Position numbers and translations under genes: made by a program
The notes under the pieces: model-generated
Databases searched by the model: none
Told to the model about the DNA's origin: nothing
Seen by the model: the letters and a program-made list of their open reading frames with translations, nothing else
Source: Peribacillus tepidiphilus
GTDB taxonomy: Bacteria; Bacillota; Bacilli; Bacillales; DSM-1321
Length of the DNA stretch: 64,000 nt
Reading direction: 5' to 3'
Assembly (NCBI RefSeq): GCF_009466385.1
Contig: NZ_WIAQ01000010.1
Coordinates: 1 to 64,000, forward strand
In this document: positions 1-7,567 of the stretch, piece after piece
Layout: every line of letters begins with the position of its first letter
Numbering within the stretch: the stretch's first letter is position 1

Positions 1-137
1 ATTGGAGTCACCGAGGGTTAAGAAGTCTAACTGAAAGGTATCAGACTCTACGTCATACTTAATTGAACCGCCGTATACCGAACGGTACGTACGGTGGTGT
101 GAGAGGTCGGGGGTTAGTCACCCCCTCCTACTCGATT
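1..137 (+). mobile_element. 3' end of a group IIC intron (domains V and VI), cut by the window edge
   Basis: About positions 64-98 form a domain V-like hairpin: an ACCGCCGTA arm, a short loop region near CCGAACGG, and a TACGGTGGT arm. The triad reads CGC (69-71), the form known from IIC introns such as that of Oceanobacillus iheyensis. It is followed by a GAGAGG...CCCCCTCCTAC domain VI-like hairpin that ends near CTCGATT (about 131-137), a typical IIC 3' end. The intron-encoded reverse transcriptase, if present, lies upstream of the window. The exact 3' splice site is inferred. Confidence 0.72.
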
Positions 138-171
138 GATGAAATGGAGGGGCTCATATGTTAAGATGGTC

Positions 172-500
172 TGTGGATAATTTTACTTAAAGAAAAATTT
201 ATTGGGAGTTGTGGATAACGTAGTTTTTCTTTTAAAGAAGCGGAAAAAATAATAAAAAAAGTAAGAGGAAGGAGAAAGGTAACATGATTTATTGCTGCCT
301 AGAGCACGTAGAATTGGCTTTAGATACAGTGGTTGACGAGTATGAAGTTGCCCCCGAGCTAATAAAATTATCGGAGGATCAACAGTTATCAACAACCTGT
401 GAATATTGCGAAAAGAAGGCTGTATATATTGTGGCGAACTAATATTCCCATACAATATGTGGATAGTTATTGTGGACATGTGGATAACTATTGTGGATAT
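172..500. promoter_or_regulatory. Cluster of DnaA-box-like nonamers (TGTGGATAA) flanking a mini-gene upstream of rlmH
   Basis: The nonamer TGTGGATAA, the complement of the DnaA box TTATCCACA, occurs exactly at 172-180, 210-218 and 479-487. Near-matches lie at 459-467 (TGTGGATAG), 471-479 (TGTGGACAT) and 492-500 (TGTGGATAT). All six point the same way; four are packed into 42 bp just before rlmH. DnaA-box clusters outside oriC are known in Bacillus as DnaA-titrating sites, and rlmH usually lies near the origin. Binding is inferred. Confidence 0.5.
284..442 (+). CDS. CxxH/CxxC protein of the BA_5709 type (52 aa)
   Basis: This small ORF begins at ATG 284 after an AGGAAGGAGAAAGG ribosome binding site and encodes 52 residues. 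It has an N-terminal CxxH (Cys5, His8, within CCLEHV) and a C-terminal CxxC (CEYC), a spacing that suggests a single zinc-binding site. Mini-proteins with this signature are commonly found directly upstream of rlmH in Bacillaceae, and rlmH starts 94 bp further on. The biochemical role is unknown. It sits between DnaA-box-like sites, so its expression could be linked to replication control, but that is speculation. Confidence 0.8.
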   Translation: MIYCCLEHVELALDTVVDEYEVAPELIKLSEDQQLSTTCEYCEKKAVYIVAN

Positions 501-536
501 ATTGTTTGTAAATTGTTTGTAAAGTGAGGACAAGTT

Positions 537-1016
537 GTGAATATCTCCATTGTAACGGTTGGCAAACTGAAAGAAAAATATTTAAAGCAAGGCATCGACG
601 AATATTTAAAGCGTCTCTCCAGCTATGCAAAAGTAGAAATTATCGAGCTGCCCGACGAAAAAGCTCCAGAAACCTTAAGCGAAACCGAAATGCAGCAAAT
701 TAAAGATAAGGAAGGTGAGCGCATCCTGGCCAAAATCAGTCCGGATGCACATGTTATAGCCCTTGCCATTCAAGGCAAAATGAAATCCTCTGAGGAGCTC
801 GCAGAAGGATTAGATAAGCTTGCTACGTATGGAAAAAGCAAAATCACATTCGTTATTGGAGGATCGCTTGGGTTAAGTGATGCAGTCATGAAACGAGCAG
901 ATGAAAGTCTGTCATTTTCTAAAATGACCTTTCCCCATCAGCTCATGAGGTTAATTTTAGTGGAGCAAATTTATCGGGCTTTTCGAATAAATCGGGGGGA
1001 ACCGTATCACAAGTAG
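537..1016 (+). CDS. rlmH: 23S rRNA (pseudouridine1915-N3)-methyltransferase RlmH
   Basis: RlmH uses S-adenosylmethionine to methylate N3 of pseudouridine 1915 in helix 69 of 23S rRNA on assembled 70S ribosomes. The 159-aa length matches the family. Diagnostic pieces are visible: the start [15 protein letters not shown], the SPOUT knot region [11 protein letters not shown] (about residues 105-115) and the C-terminal [19 protein letters not shown] segment. The start is GTG 537, preceded by AGTGAGGAC. It is monocistronic here, with a U-rich hairpin at 1135-1160. In B. subtilis the orthologue is yydA, close to the replication origin. Confidence 0.96.
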   Translation: MNISIVTVGKLKEKYLKQGIDEYLKRLSSYAKVEIIELPDEKAPETLSETEMQQIKDKEGERILAKISPDAHVIALAIQGKMKSSEELAEGLDKLATYGKSKITFVIGGSLGLSDAVMKRADESLSFSKMTFPHQLMRLILVEQIYRAFRINRGEPYHK

Positions 1017-1134
1017 TGGAAAAGCAGATGTTGAAGTGGTACTTGATAAAGAGAGGTTTAAGAAGATTCAATGATGAAAATTCCACTCTTACCACCTTTC
1101 ACACAAACTATAAAATATTAATATCGAAACAGAT

Positions 1135-1160
1135 AAGACAGGTACAGCCCTGTCTTTTTT
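1135..1160 (+). terminator. Rho-independent terminator after rlmH
   Basis: AAGACAGG (1135-1142) pairs with CCTGTCTT (1149-1156) over a short loop and is followed by a T run. It also separates rlmH from the convergent transporter gene ending at 1179. Confidence 0.8.
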
Positions 1161-1178
1161 GATATATACTTATTTAGG

Positions 1179-1652
1179 TTATTCAAATAAATACCCTTTT
1201 TCATTACGATCTTTCTTATTAGCGTTATAAATCAAACGTAGGGATATAAACATTAATACAATTGCAATTATCCGATGGTAGTCAAATGAAATTTGAATGC
1301 TACCAAACCAGCCAAAGTGGTCAGTCAACAATCCCATTGAAAGTTGGCCAATAATGGCTGAGAGATTCGTTGCAATGACTCCAATTTTAGGTACTGCAAG
1401 TATGGTTAGAAATAAGTATCCTACTCCAAACCAAACCGCACTTAATTGCCACTTTGGTGCCTCGAAAATAGTTAATAGGTTACCACTTCCAAAAAATAAA
1501 ACGACGATAAAAAGTATCATTGCTCCTGTAATAAAAGTTAAAAATGCACTTTCTAACGAACCGGCTTTGCTACTGAATGAACCGTTAATAGAAGATTGAG
1601 CACTTAGCACAATCCCACCAATGAGGGAAGAAAGTAATATAATAATTGACAT
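1179..1652 (-). CDS. YdcZ/DUF606-type small membrane transporter, subunit 2
   Basis: This is a 157-aa, very hydrophobic protein with about five membrane segments, belonging to the small DMT-superfamily proteins of the YdcZ (DUF606) type. Family signatures are the N-terminal SxIGGIVLSAQSSING motif, the EAPKWQLSAVWFGVGYL segment, and a C-terminal DHFGWFG loop followed by a last helix. AAGGAGGT lies 6 nt before the ATG. It lies 12 bp downstream of a paralogue (1665-2096); such tandem pairs probably assemble as a heterodimer. The substrate is unknown. It is the last gene of its operon. Confidence 0.82.
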   Translation of the reverse strand: MSIIILLSSLIGGIVLSAQSSINGSFSSKAGSLESAFLTFITGAMILFIVVLFFGSGNLLTIFEAPKWQLSAVWFGVGYLFLTILAVPKIGVIATNLSAIIGQLSMGLLTDHFGWFGSIQISFDYHRIIAIVLMFISLRLIYNANKKDRNEKGYLFE

Positions 1653-1664
1653 AATAATACCTCC

Positions 1665-2096
1665 TTAATAAATTAAAACTAAGGAAACAATCATTAATGC
1701 AACAGCAATGATTTTTTCCTTTTTCACTTTAATTTTTGGACTACCTAACCAGCCTTTATGTTCAATAATCATACTCATTACCATTTGTCCAACTACAACA
1801 CTACTCATTGCTAATCCAACCCCTACAATTGGAATACCAATAACGAGAATAGTTAGATAAATAACGCCGAGCAGTCCCCCTGATAATTGCCACTTTGGTG
1901 CTTTAAATGTATAAGACAGAGAACCTTTCCCCAAAAAAAGAAGAGCAATTCCTAGAATAATCGATCCGACTGCAAAGTTATATAAACTACTTTCTAATTT
2001 CCCAATGGATTCCCCCAATTCCGCATATATAGTTCCTTCTATACTTAATGTGACACCGGATAATAATGCGATTATATAAAATAGAATATTTTTCAA
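1665..2096 (-). CDS. YdcZ/DUF606-type small membrane transporter, subunit 1
   Basis: A small DMT-type membrane protein of 143 residues, paralogous to the adjacent gene; it shares the APKWQLSGGLLGVIYL block and the HKGWLG loop near the C-terminus. The start is placed at TTG 2096 because GGAGGG sits 7 nt upstream; an in-frame ATG at 2109-2111 overlaps that ribosome binding site and has none of its own. It is probably co-transcribed with the following paralogue, from a promoter shared with or downstream of the PfpI gene. The substrate is unknown. Confidence 0.82.
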   Translation of the reverse strand: MKNILFYIIALLSGVTLSIEGTIYAELGESIGKLESSLYNFAVGSIILGIALLFLGKGSLSYTFKAPKWQLSGGLLGVIYLTILVIGIPIVGVGLAMSSVVVGQMVMSMIIEHKGWLGSPKIKVKKEKIIAVALMIVSLVLIY

Positions 2097-2165
2097 GCAT
2101 AATCCCTCCATTCATATCTTTAATTTGAGACATTCCTTATCTAATAAAAATCTAACATGTAAGTA

Positions 2166-2195
2166 GGAGACTGATTATGTCTATTATCAGTCTCC
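2166..2195. terminator. Inverted repeat between PfpI gene and transporter pair
   Basis: GGAGACTGAT (2166-2175) and ATCAGTCTCC (2186-2195) form a perfect 10-bp stem with a 10-nt loop, just after the PfpI stop. Neither strand has a clear T run, so it may be an attenuator or processing hairpin rather than a full terminator. Confidence 0.45.
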
Positions 2196-2201
2196 CTAAA
2201 G

Positions 2202-2861
2202 TTAACCTAATTTTTCAATTACTGCTTTTGTAACAGCCAATGTAGATTGAGGGTTTTGCCCTGTAATTAAATTGCCATCCACTTCGAAGTGAGTAGACCA
2301 GTTTGGAGCGGCCACAAAAATAGCCCCTAATTCGCGAATTTTGCTTTCCAAAAGGAATGGAAGTTGATCCCTAAGTCCCGTATCAGCCTCTTCTCTATCT
2401 GTAAAAGCATTAACGCGTTTACCAGCAACAAGAGGTTGACCGTTAGATAATGTTGCTCCTACTAAACCAGCAGGACCATGGCAAACAGCAGCAACAATCT
2501 TACCTTCCTCAAAAAAGTCCCGTAATAATTCCTGAAGTTTTTTATTATTAGGAAGGTCAAACATTGTACCATGCCCCCCTGGTAAAAAAATTGCATCAAA
2601 TTCTTGAGAAGATAGTGCATCTAACTTGATAGTGTTCTGTAAATACTTTTCAGTATCTAAAATCTCTTGAGGAGTATCTTCATTTGCACTAGCTGGATCA
2701 ATTGTACTTTTTCCTCCTAGGGGACTTGCAACTGTAATTTGGTACCCTTTTTTCGTAAATTCTATATAAGGTTCTGCAAATTCCGATAACCAAACACCTG
2801 TTTGTTTACCATTACTAAGTTCTTTATGACTAGTAACAACCATTAAAATCTTTTTTGTCAT
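2202..2861 (-). CDS. DJ-1/PfpI superfamily protein, Hsp31-like (type 1 glutamine amidotransferase domain)
   Basis: A 219-aa single-domain DJ-1/PfpI protein. The nucleophile elbow AAVCHGPAGLVGA places the reactive Cys at residue 127 followed by His128, and Glu27 (WLSEFAEPY) fits the partner glutamate of Hsp31/glyoxalase III-type members. The domain otherwise starts with KKILMVVTSHKEL and contains FLPGGHGTMFDLP. Relatives detoxify methylglyoxal or act as holding chaperones; which applies here is not shown. AAGGAGGT precedes the ATG. A LysR-type gene lies upstream on the same strand and could regulate it. Confidence 0.88.
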   Translation of the reverse strand: MTKKILMVVTSHKELSNGKQTGVWLSEFAEPYIEFTKKGYQITVASPLGGKSTIDPASANEDTPQEILDTEKYLQNTIKLDALSSQEFDAIFLPGGHGTMFDLPNNKKLQELLRDFFEEGKIVAAVCHGPAGLVGATLSNGQPLVAGKRVNAFTDREEADTGLRDQLPFLLESKIRELGAIFVAAPNWSTHFEVDGNLITGQNPQSTLAVTKAVIEKLG

Positions 2862-3079
2862 AAGGTTTTACCTCCTTAAAATGTTTTTTGTTACACTGGT
2901 TATTTTAAGTCCAGATTTACTATAAAACAAATTATGTTTTTATGGGTTATATATAAATATATTTATATCAAACGGTAAGGGTACACTTTGCATCATTTTG
3001 ATAAATGAATGCATGTTAAGAAAATAAAAGAAGCCATCCAGTATATACTGAATGACTATACATAGCATTGAATAATTAG

Positions 3080-3952
3080 TTATTTTTCCATTGAAAGTAT
3101 ATCTACTATTTTATTGATTTCTGGCAAATGTTTATTTTTTGTTTTATATGCAATATATAATTTGTTGCTTACTTTTAACTCCTTAAATAATACTTTTGAT
3201 TTTGCTTCTTGCATTGAATTTACTAGAATAAAAGTCGGAATTAGACTGATTCCCATTCCGTTTTCTATAGCTTTTAAAATAAGGTGTAAGTTAGGAATAA
3301 TATGAACTGGTTTAATAATTGGCCGTTTTTTAAAGTGTTCTCTCCATAGCCTTCTAATAATCGGTAAATCTAATCCGTAACTAATCCATTTTTGAGATAA
3401 AAGCCATTCTTCCTTAGACTTCAAATCTATATTCTCTGGTATTTCTAAGTGATAAGGTGCAACAATTACGAACTCCTCTTCACATAGAAACAAGTATTCA
3501 ATTTCGGGTGATTGATACTTTTGTGAAGTAATAATGATATCTACTTTATCTTCCTTTAATAGTTCAAGTAACTGGTCGGCAGTTCCAAAATGTGAAACAG
3601 TACTTGTATTAAATTCGTTAAGTTTTGAAAGGATATTTTCATAATAGTATTCGATTGCGGATCCGATTCTTATAATGGACAGTGCAGGAGAAGAGGTAGA
3701 GTGAAAACTTAAACTAGTTGCTTCTAATGACTCAATAAGCGGGGCTACTTGAGAATATAACTCCTTTCCTCTTTCCGTGGGCACCATTTTTCTAGAAGTT
3801 CTAGTAAATAAAGGTTCGCCAACTTCTGATTCTAATGAGGCTAAGTGTTGACTCAATGCAGGTTGTGTCATAATTCGGGCTTTGGCCGCTTCGGATACTG
3901 AATTGTACTTATATATATAAATGAAACTCCTATACCATTCAAGATCTATCAT
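3080..3952 (-). CDS. LysR-family transcriptional regulator
   Basis: A 290-aa LysR-type regulator. The N-terminal winged helix is clear: FIYIYKYNSVSEAAKARIM followed by TQPALSQHLASLESEVGEPLF and the wing TRTSRKMVPTERGKEL (residues about 8-65). The rest is the periplasmic-binding-like effector domain, including a GMGISLIP segment. ATG 3952 is chosen because AGAGGTG lies 5 nt upstream; TTG 3955 is an alternative. It precedes the PfpI and YdcZ genes on the same strand with a 218-bp gap, so these are its likely targets. The effector is unknown. Confidence 0.9.
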   Translation of the reverse strand: MIDLEWYRSFIYIYKYNSVSEAAKARIMTQPALSQHLASLESEVGEPLFTRTSRKMVPTERGKELYSQVAPLIESLEATSLSFHSTSSPALSIIRIGSAIEYYYENILSKLNEFNTSTVSHFGTADQLLELLKEDKVDIIITSQKYQSPEIEYLFLCEEEFVIVAPYHLEIPENIDLKSKEEWLLSQKWISYGLDLPIIRRLWREHFKKRPIIKPVHIIPNLHLILKAIENGMGISLIPTFILVNSMQEAKSKVLFKELKVSNKLYIAYKTKNKHLPEINKIVDILSMEK

Positions 3953-4175
3953 CAAATCACCTCTTATACTAGGCTAAAATTAGCGGTTTTATATATAAGA
4001 ATAGTCTTTCCTATATTAAAGCATAATTTTCCTTTATTAAATGTACAAATGTAAGGAATCATCTTATATGGACATCTGAAAAAACTATCATGATTTATTG
4101 AACATTAAATGTCATTTCATAATTAGGGATGGGAAAAGTTTTTATAGAAATGGAGTTTAAGAGGAATTCTTGGTA

Positions 4176-4875
4176 TGTCAACACTAGACTAGACAATTTT
4201 TTTAAGGTGTTCTATTTTGTATTCAATTGGGCTTAAATACCCCAGTGATCCGTGAATTCTTATATGATTAAACCAATGAACATAATCTTCTAATTCCAAC
4301 TTTAATTGTTCTAAACTTTCAAAATATTTACCTTTTACAAATTCTGTCTTGATAATTTTTAATGTGGCTTCGTCTACTGCGTTATCATATGGGCAACCTT
4401 TCATGCTTAACGACCGTTTAATCTCGAATGTATCTAAAGCTTCATCGATTGTCTTGTTTTTAAACTCGTTTCCTCGGTCTGTGTGAAATAGTTGAATTTG
4501 TCTTAAATCAGCTTTAATCGTTGATAAGGCTTGGTAGACTAGTCCAGCATCTTTATTAGGACCGGCACTATGTCCAACAATTTCTCTATTGTAAAGATCA
4601 ACAAATAGACATATGTAATGCCAATTTTTTTGGACCCTTACGTATGTTAAATCACTGATTACAACCGTTAATTCCTTTTGTTGATCAAATTCCCTATTCA
4701 ACACATTTTCAACTTTAGATTCATTATATTTATCCACATGTGGCTTAAACTGGGCAACTGTATATTTTGATACTAGCCCATTTTCTTTCATGATTCGGCC
4801 AACGCTTGTTAGCAGTATACCCAGATTAGGTAGTTAGTCTACTTGACCTTAATTTTTTTGTCCAGTTAAGTGTAG
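4176..4875 (-). mobile_element. IS3-type (IS150-like) element, internally deleted, both ends retained
   Basis: The right end at 4176-4209 (CAACACTAGACTAGACAA...AAGGTG) and the reverse complement of 4844-4875 (CTACACTTAACTGGACAA...AAGGTCA) match in most positions and so look like the two terminal inverted repeats. Between them only about 630 bp remain, holding the C-terminal part of the DDE transposase. A complete IS3 element is about 1.2-1.5 kb, so orfA and the first part of orfB have been deleted next to the left end. No clear target duplication was identified. Confidence 0.7.
4189..4815 (-). pseudogene. IS3-family transposase OrfB fragment (DDE integrase core)
   Basis: The frame reads LLTSVGRIMKENGLVSKYT and continues through a normal rve-type core: VISDLTYVRV with the first Asp, LFHTDRGNEF with the second Asp, and a Glu candidate at NAVDEATLKIIKTEF, where the family usually has NAVAEATFKIIKTEF. 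It ends with the usual GSLGYLSPIEYK tail. The HTH part and orfA are missing and there is an in-frame TAA upstream, so no functional transposase is made from this copy. Confidence 0.85.
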
Positions 4876-4891
4876 CCGATTCAAGGGTTAG

Positions 4892-5131
4892 TTAATTAAT
4901 GTAATCAAATATTCTTTGATAACCAAAAGGTAAAACAGAAGCAACTAAAGTACCTATGACGATTGAAGAAGTTGAAAAAACAATAAATTTCCGAAGTGAT
5001 ATTTCATTCCTTTTATAAGCGATAATGAAAGCCTTCATCATAAAAAAGACAGTAATAAATATTATAATAGCAGAAAAAACACTTGTTAAAATTACTTCCA
5101 ATGTATAACTCCATTCACAAAAATATTTCAA
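4892..5131 (-). CDS. Small membrane protein of unknown function (79 aa)
   Basis: I do not recognise this protein. It has two predicted membrane segments (about residues 10-33 and 47-67) separated by a basic loop (AYKRNEISLRK). The start would be TTG 5131, with AGGTGG about 9 nt upstream. It lies between two transposon remnants (IS3-type and IS1595-type), which suggests cargo or a survivor of an accessory region. Its length and hydrophobic pattern resemble the 54-aa protein at 21377-21541, also next to an IS1595 remnant, but I cannot claim homology. Confidence 0.5.
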   Translation of the reverse strand: MKYFCEWSYTLEVILTSVFSAIIIFITVFFMMKAFIIAYKRNEISLRKFIVFSTSSIVIGTLVASVLPFGYQRIFDYIN

Positions 5132-5180
5132 CTAAATTTTACCACCTAATCAAAAGGGTAGGTACAAAATTAATTATTTG

Positions 5181-5510
5181 TTATGAGAATTTTATTTGAC
5201 TTATGCTTTTATTTGTATGTGAAGTTTTAAATAAACAACTATCCAAAATCATTCTTTTATTCGTTTCATTATCGCTTCGATGTTTTACTGTATCTAAGAA
5301 TCGAAACCAACTCAAATAATGGTCGAGGTATTTTGTCGCCACACCATTAAATCGTTGCATCCAGCCTTTTAATCGACTGTGATAGTTATTGACATTTTGT
5401 ATATGATAAAGTCCTTTAACACGCTCCTTACCGTCAGATTGATAATGCTCCAATCCTTTACTCTTTGAATAAAATGGAAAAATGAATCGATATAGCTCTA
5501 CATCAGGGTA
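5181..5510 (-). pseudogene. IS1595-family transposase, C-terminal fragment
   Basis: The translation contains the hallmark tail of IS1595/ISXO2-type transposases: GLYHIQNVNNYHSRLKGW, QRFNGVATKYLDHYLSWFRFLD. The frame is open upstream to 5510 (a TGA follows), including KGLEHYQSDGKERVKG, but the zinc-ribbon domain and most of the catalytic core are missing. A second, differently broken member of the same family lies at 20592-21351 with a closely similar tail. It is probably inactive. Confidence 0.8.
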
Positions 5511-5698
5511 TCATAGATCGAATGAACCTAAATATGAACAATCAATCGTTAACCATACAATCATCATTTTTGATTGAACCCAATTTTCATGTAGATAACG
5601 ATAGTCACCGTGTAGTATTCAAAATATTAAAAATACTTGTACTAACCTACTATTTTTCCCCATATACATCGTATAAACATTTTCAAAGGAGGGTTTAT

Positions 5699-7429
5699 AT
5701 GGAGTTTCATCAAGTGTATGATCCGATGGGGAATGCATTTTTATCAACGGTGTTGGCTGCCATTCCAATTTTGACATTGTTGTATTTGCTAGCTTTTCAT
5801 CCTCATAAAGATCAGATGGGAAGAACTCATTATGGAATTGCAGCACCTAAGGCTGCGCTTATTGCCGGGGTGGTTACCATTCTTACGGCGATATTGCTAG
5901 TAGGGATGCCGGTTTCGTCTACCTTAGCTGCATTTGGTTACGGTTCTTTTTTCGGCATGATGCCTATTGGTTGGATTGTCGTTGCGGCCATGTTTTTGTA
6001 TACGATTACATTGGTTACGGGTCAATTTGATATTGTGAAGTCATCCGTTGTTCATTTATCTTCTGACAGGCGCATCCAAACACTCCTCATCGCTTTTTCT
6101 TTTGGGGCTTTTATCGAAGGTGCTGCGGGCTTTGGTACTCCAGTGGCTATAGCTGGAGCACTGATGGTCGGACTTGGATTTCGACCTATGGCGGCAGCTG
6201 TACTCTGTTTGATTGCTAATACGGCTCCTGTAGCCTATGGAGCTGTAGGGACTCCAATCATTACATTGGCAAAGGTTACTGGACTTCCAGAAATGGCTTT
6301 GTCCGCAATGGCAGGACGCCAGCTTCCTTTTTTCTCCGTCATTATACCTTTCTGGCTTATTGCAACCATGGTATTCATGCATAAAGGAAAATGGAAACAG
6401 GTCATGGAGATTTGGCCTGCAATTTTAGTTTCCGGTGTTTCTTTTGCGGTCACTCAGTTTGTTGTTTCTAACTATGTTGGCCCTATGCTTGTTGATATAT
6501 TAGGTGGTATCATTTCGATTCTTTCATTAATCGTACTCCTCAAAGTATGGCAGCCTAAGAATAAATTTTATCTGCCAGGAGAAGAGGAGGATATGAAGGC
6601 ACTTGAGCAGAAGGAAACGAAATATAGAGCAGGAGAAGTAGCCAAGGCCTGGGCGCCATGGGCCATCCTGACACTCTTTGTGTTCATGTGGGGGCTGCCA
6701 CAATGGAAGAACTTCCTAAACTCCATAAATGTGTTTGGTATTAAATCATTGTATAGCATTCCTGTTCCTTTTTTGGACCAACTTGTTTTCCGAAGTCCGC
6801 CTCTTGCAAAGGAACAAATAGCGGAAGCAGCTATATATTCCTTTAATTGGCTCTCAGCAGCAGGTACAGGAGTGTTCCTGGCCGCACTGCTAAGCGGGTT
6901 GTTCCTTCGAATGGACAGAGAACAATGGAAACTTTCTATTATACGAACAGCCCAAAGGATGAAGACGCCCTTAATTACGATTGCTTTGGTTTTGGGATTA
7001 GGATTTACAACGCGTTATTCTGGTTTGGACGCTATTCTTGGTCTTGCTTTTACTAAAACCGGCGTATTATATCCGTTTTTCGCAGCAATGTTAGGTTGGC
7101 TGGGGGTCTTTCTAACAGGAAGCGACACCTCTTCGAACGCTCTCTTCGGGAGTATGCAGAGAATTACGGCGGATCAGCTGGGACTAGATCCAGTGCTTAT
7201 TGCCGCATCTAACTCAACAGGGGGAGTCATGGGGAAAATGATTGATGCCCAAAGTATCGTCGTAGCAACTGCAGCATGTTATGAGAATCGTAACGAAGGT
7301 GCCAATGCCGTAGGGCCAATATTCCGAGCTGTCTTTTTCCATAGTATTGTTCTAGCTGCTTTAATGGGAGTATTAGTCATGTTGCAAGCATATGTGTTCC
7401 CGTGGATGATCCCGGCATACACCTTATAA
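5699..7429 (+). CDS. lldP: L-lactate permease (LctP/LldP family)
   Basis: A 576-aa polytopic membrane protein of the lactate permease family, importing L-lactate (and often glycolate) with protons. Typical stretches include AFSFGAFIEGAAGFGTPVAI, NTAPVAYGAVGTPI and FLTGSDTSSNALFGSMQ near the C-terminus. The start is set at ATG 5699 because AAAGGAGGG sits 6 nt before it; an in-frame extension to 5522 has no ribosome binding site and would add 59 polar residues absent from the family. It is monocistronic with a strong terminator at 7447-7504. No lactate-utilisation genes are adjacent. Confidence 0.93.
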   Translation: MEFHQVYDPMGNAFLSTVLAAIPILTLLYLLAFHPHKDQMGRTHYGIAAPKAALIAGVVTILTAILLVGMPVSSTLAAFGYGSFFGMMPIGWIVVAAMFLYTITLVTGQFDIVKSSVVHLSSDRRIQTLLIAFSFGAFIEGAAGFGTPVAIAGALMVGLGFRPMAAAVLCLIANTAPVAYGAVGTPIITLAKVTGLPEMALSAMAGRQLPFFSVIIPFWLIATMVFMHKGKWKQVMEIWPAILVSGVSFAVTQFVVSNYVGPMLVDILGGIISILSLIVLLKVWQPKNKFYLPGEEEDMKALEQKETKYRAGEVAKAWAPWAILTLFVFMWGLPQWKNFLNSINVFGIKSLYSIPVPFLDQLVFRSPPLAKEQIAEAAIYSFNWLSAAGTGVFLAALLSGLFLRMDREQWKLSIIRTAQRMKTPLITIALVLGLGFTTRYSGLDAILGLAFTKTGVLYPFFAAMLGWLGVFLTGSDTSSNALFGSMQRITADQLGLDPVLIAASNSTGGVMGKMIDAQSIVVATAACYENRNEGANAVGPIFRAVFFHSIVLAALMGVLVMLQAYVFPWMIPAYTL

Positions 7430-7446
7430 GAAAGACAAGAGTCATG

Positions 7447-7504
7447 AAAAAATCCTCCGGCATAATGTGTATGATTTGAATCACATTATGTCAGAGGATT
7501 TTTA
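7447..7504 (+). terminator. Terminator after lactate permease
   Basis: A long hairpin: AAAATCCTC..CATAATGTG pairs with CACATTATG..GAGGATTTT, then T residues. The A-rich 5' side means it may also terminate leftward transcription of the peptide transporter gene. Confidence 0.85.
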
Positions 7505-7567
7505 GCTATATGGTTAATATCCAAGTATATTAGCTAGGATATAAGTGTTTTACCTTTATATTTAAAA

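Noticed and set aside
1017-1080. Short coding-like stretch after rlmH (GKADVEVVLDKERFKKIQ)
   Set aside because: Eighteen codons without a start; too short to claim as a remnant.
5522-5698. 59-residue N-terminal extension of lactate permease
   Set aside because: No ribosome binding site, polar sequence, and a strong site with the family-standard start follows at 5699.
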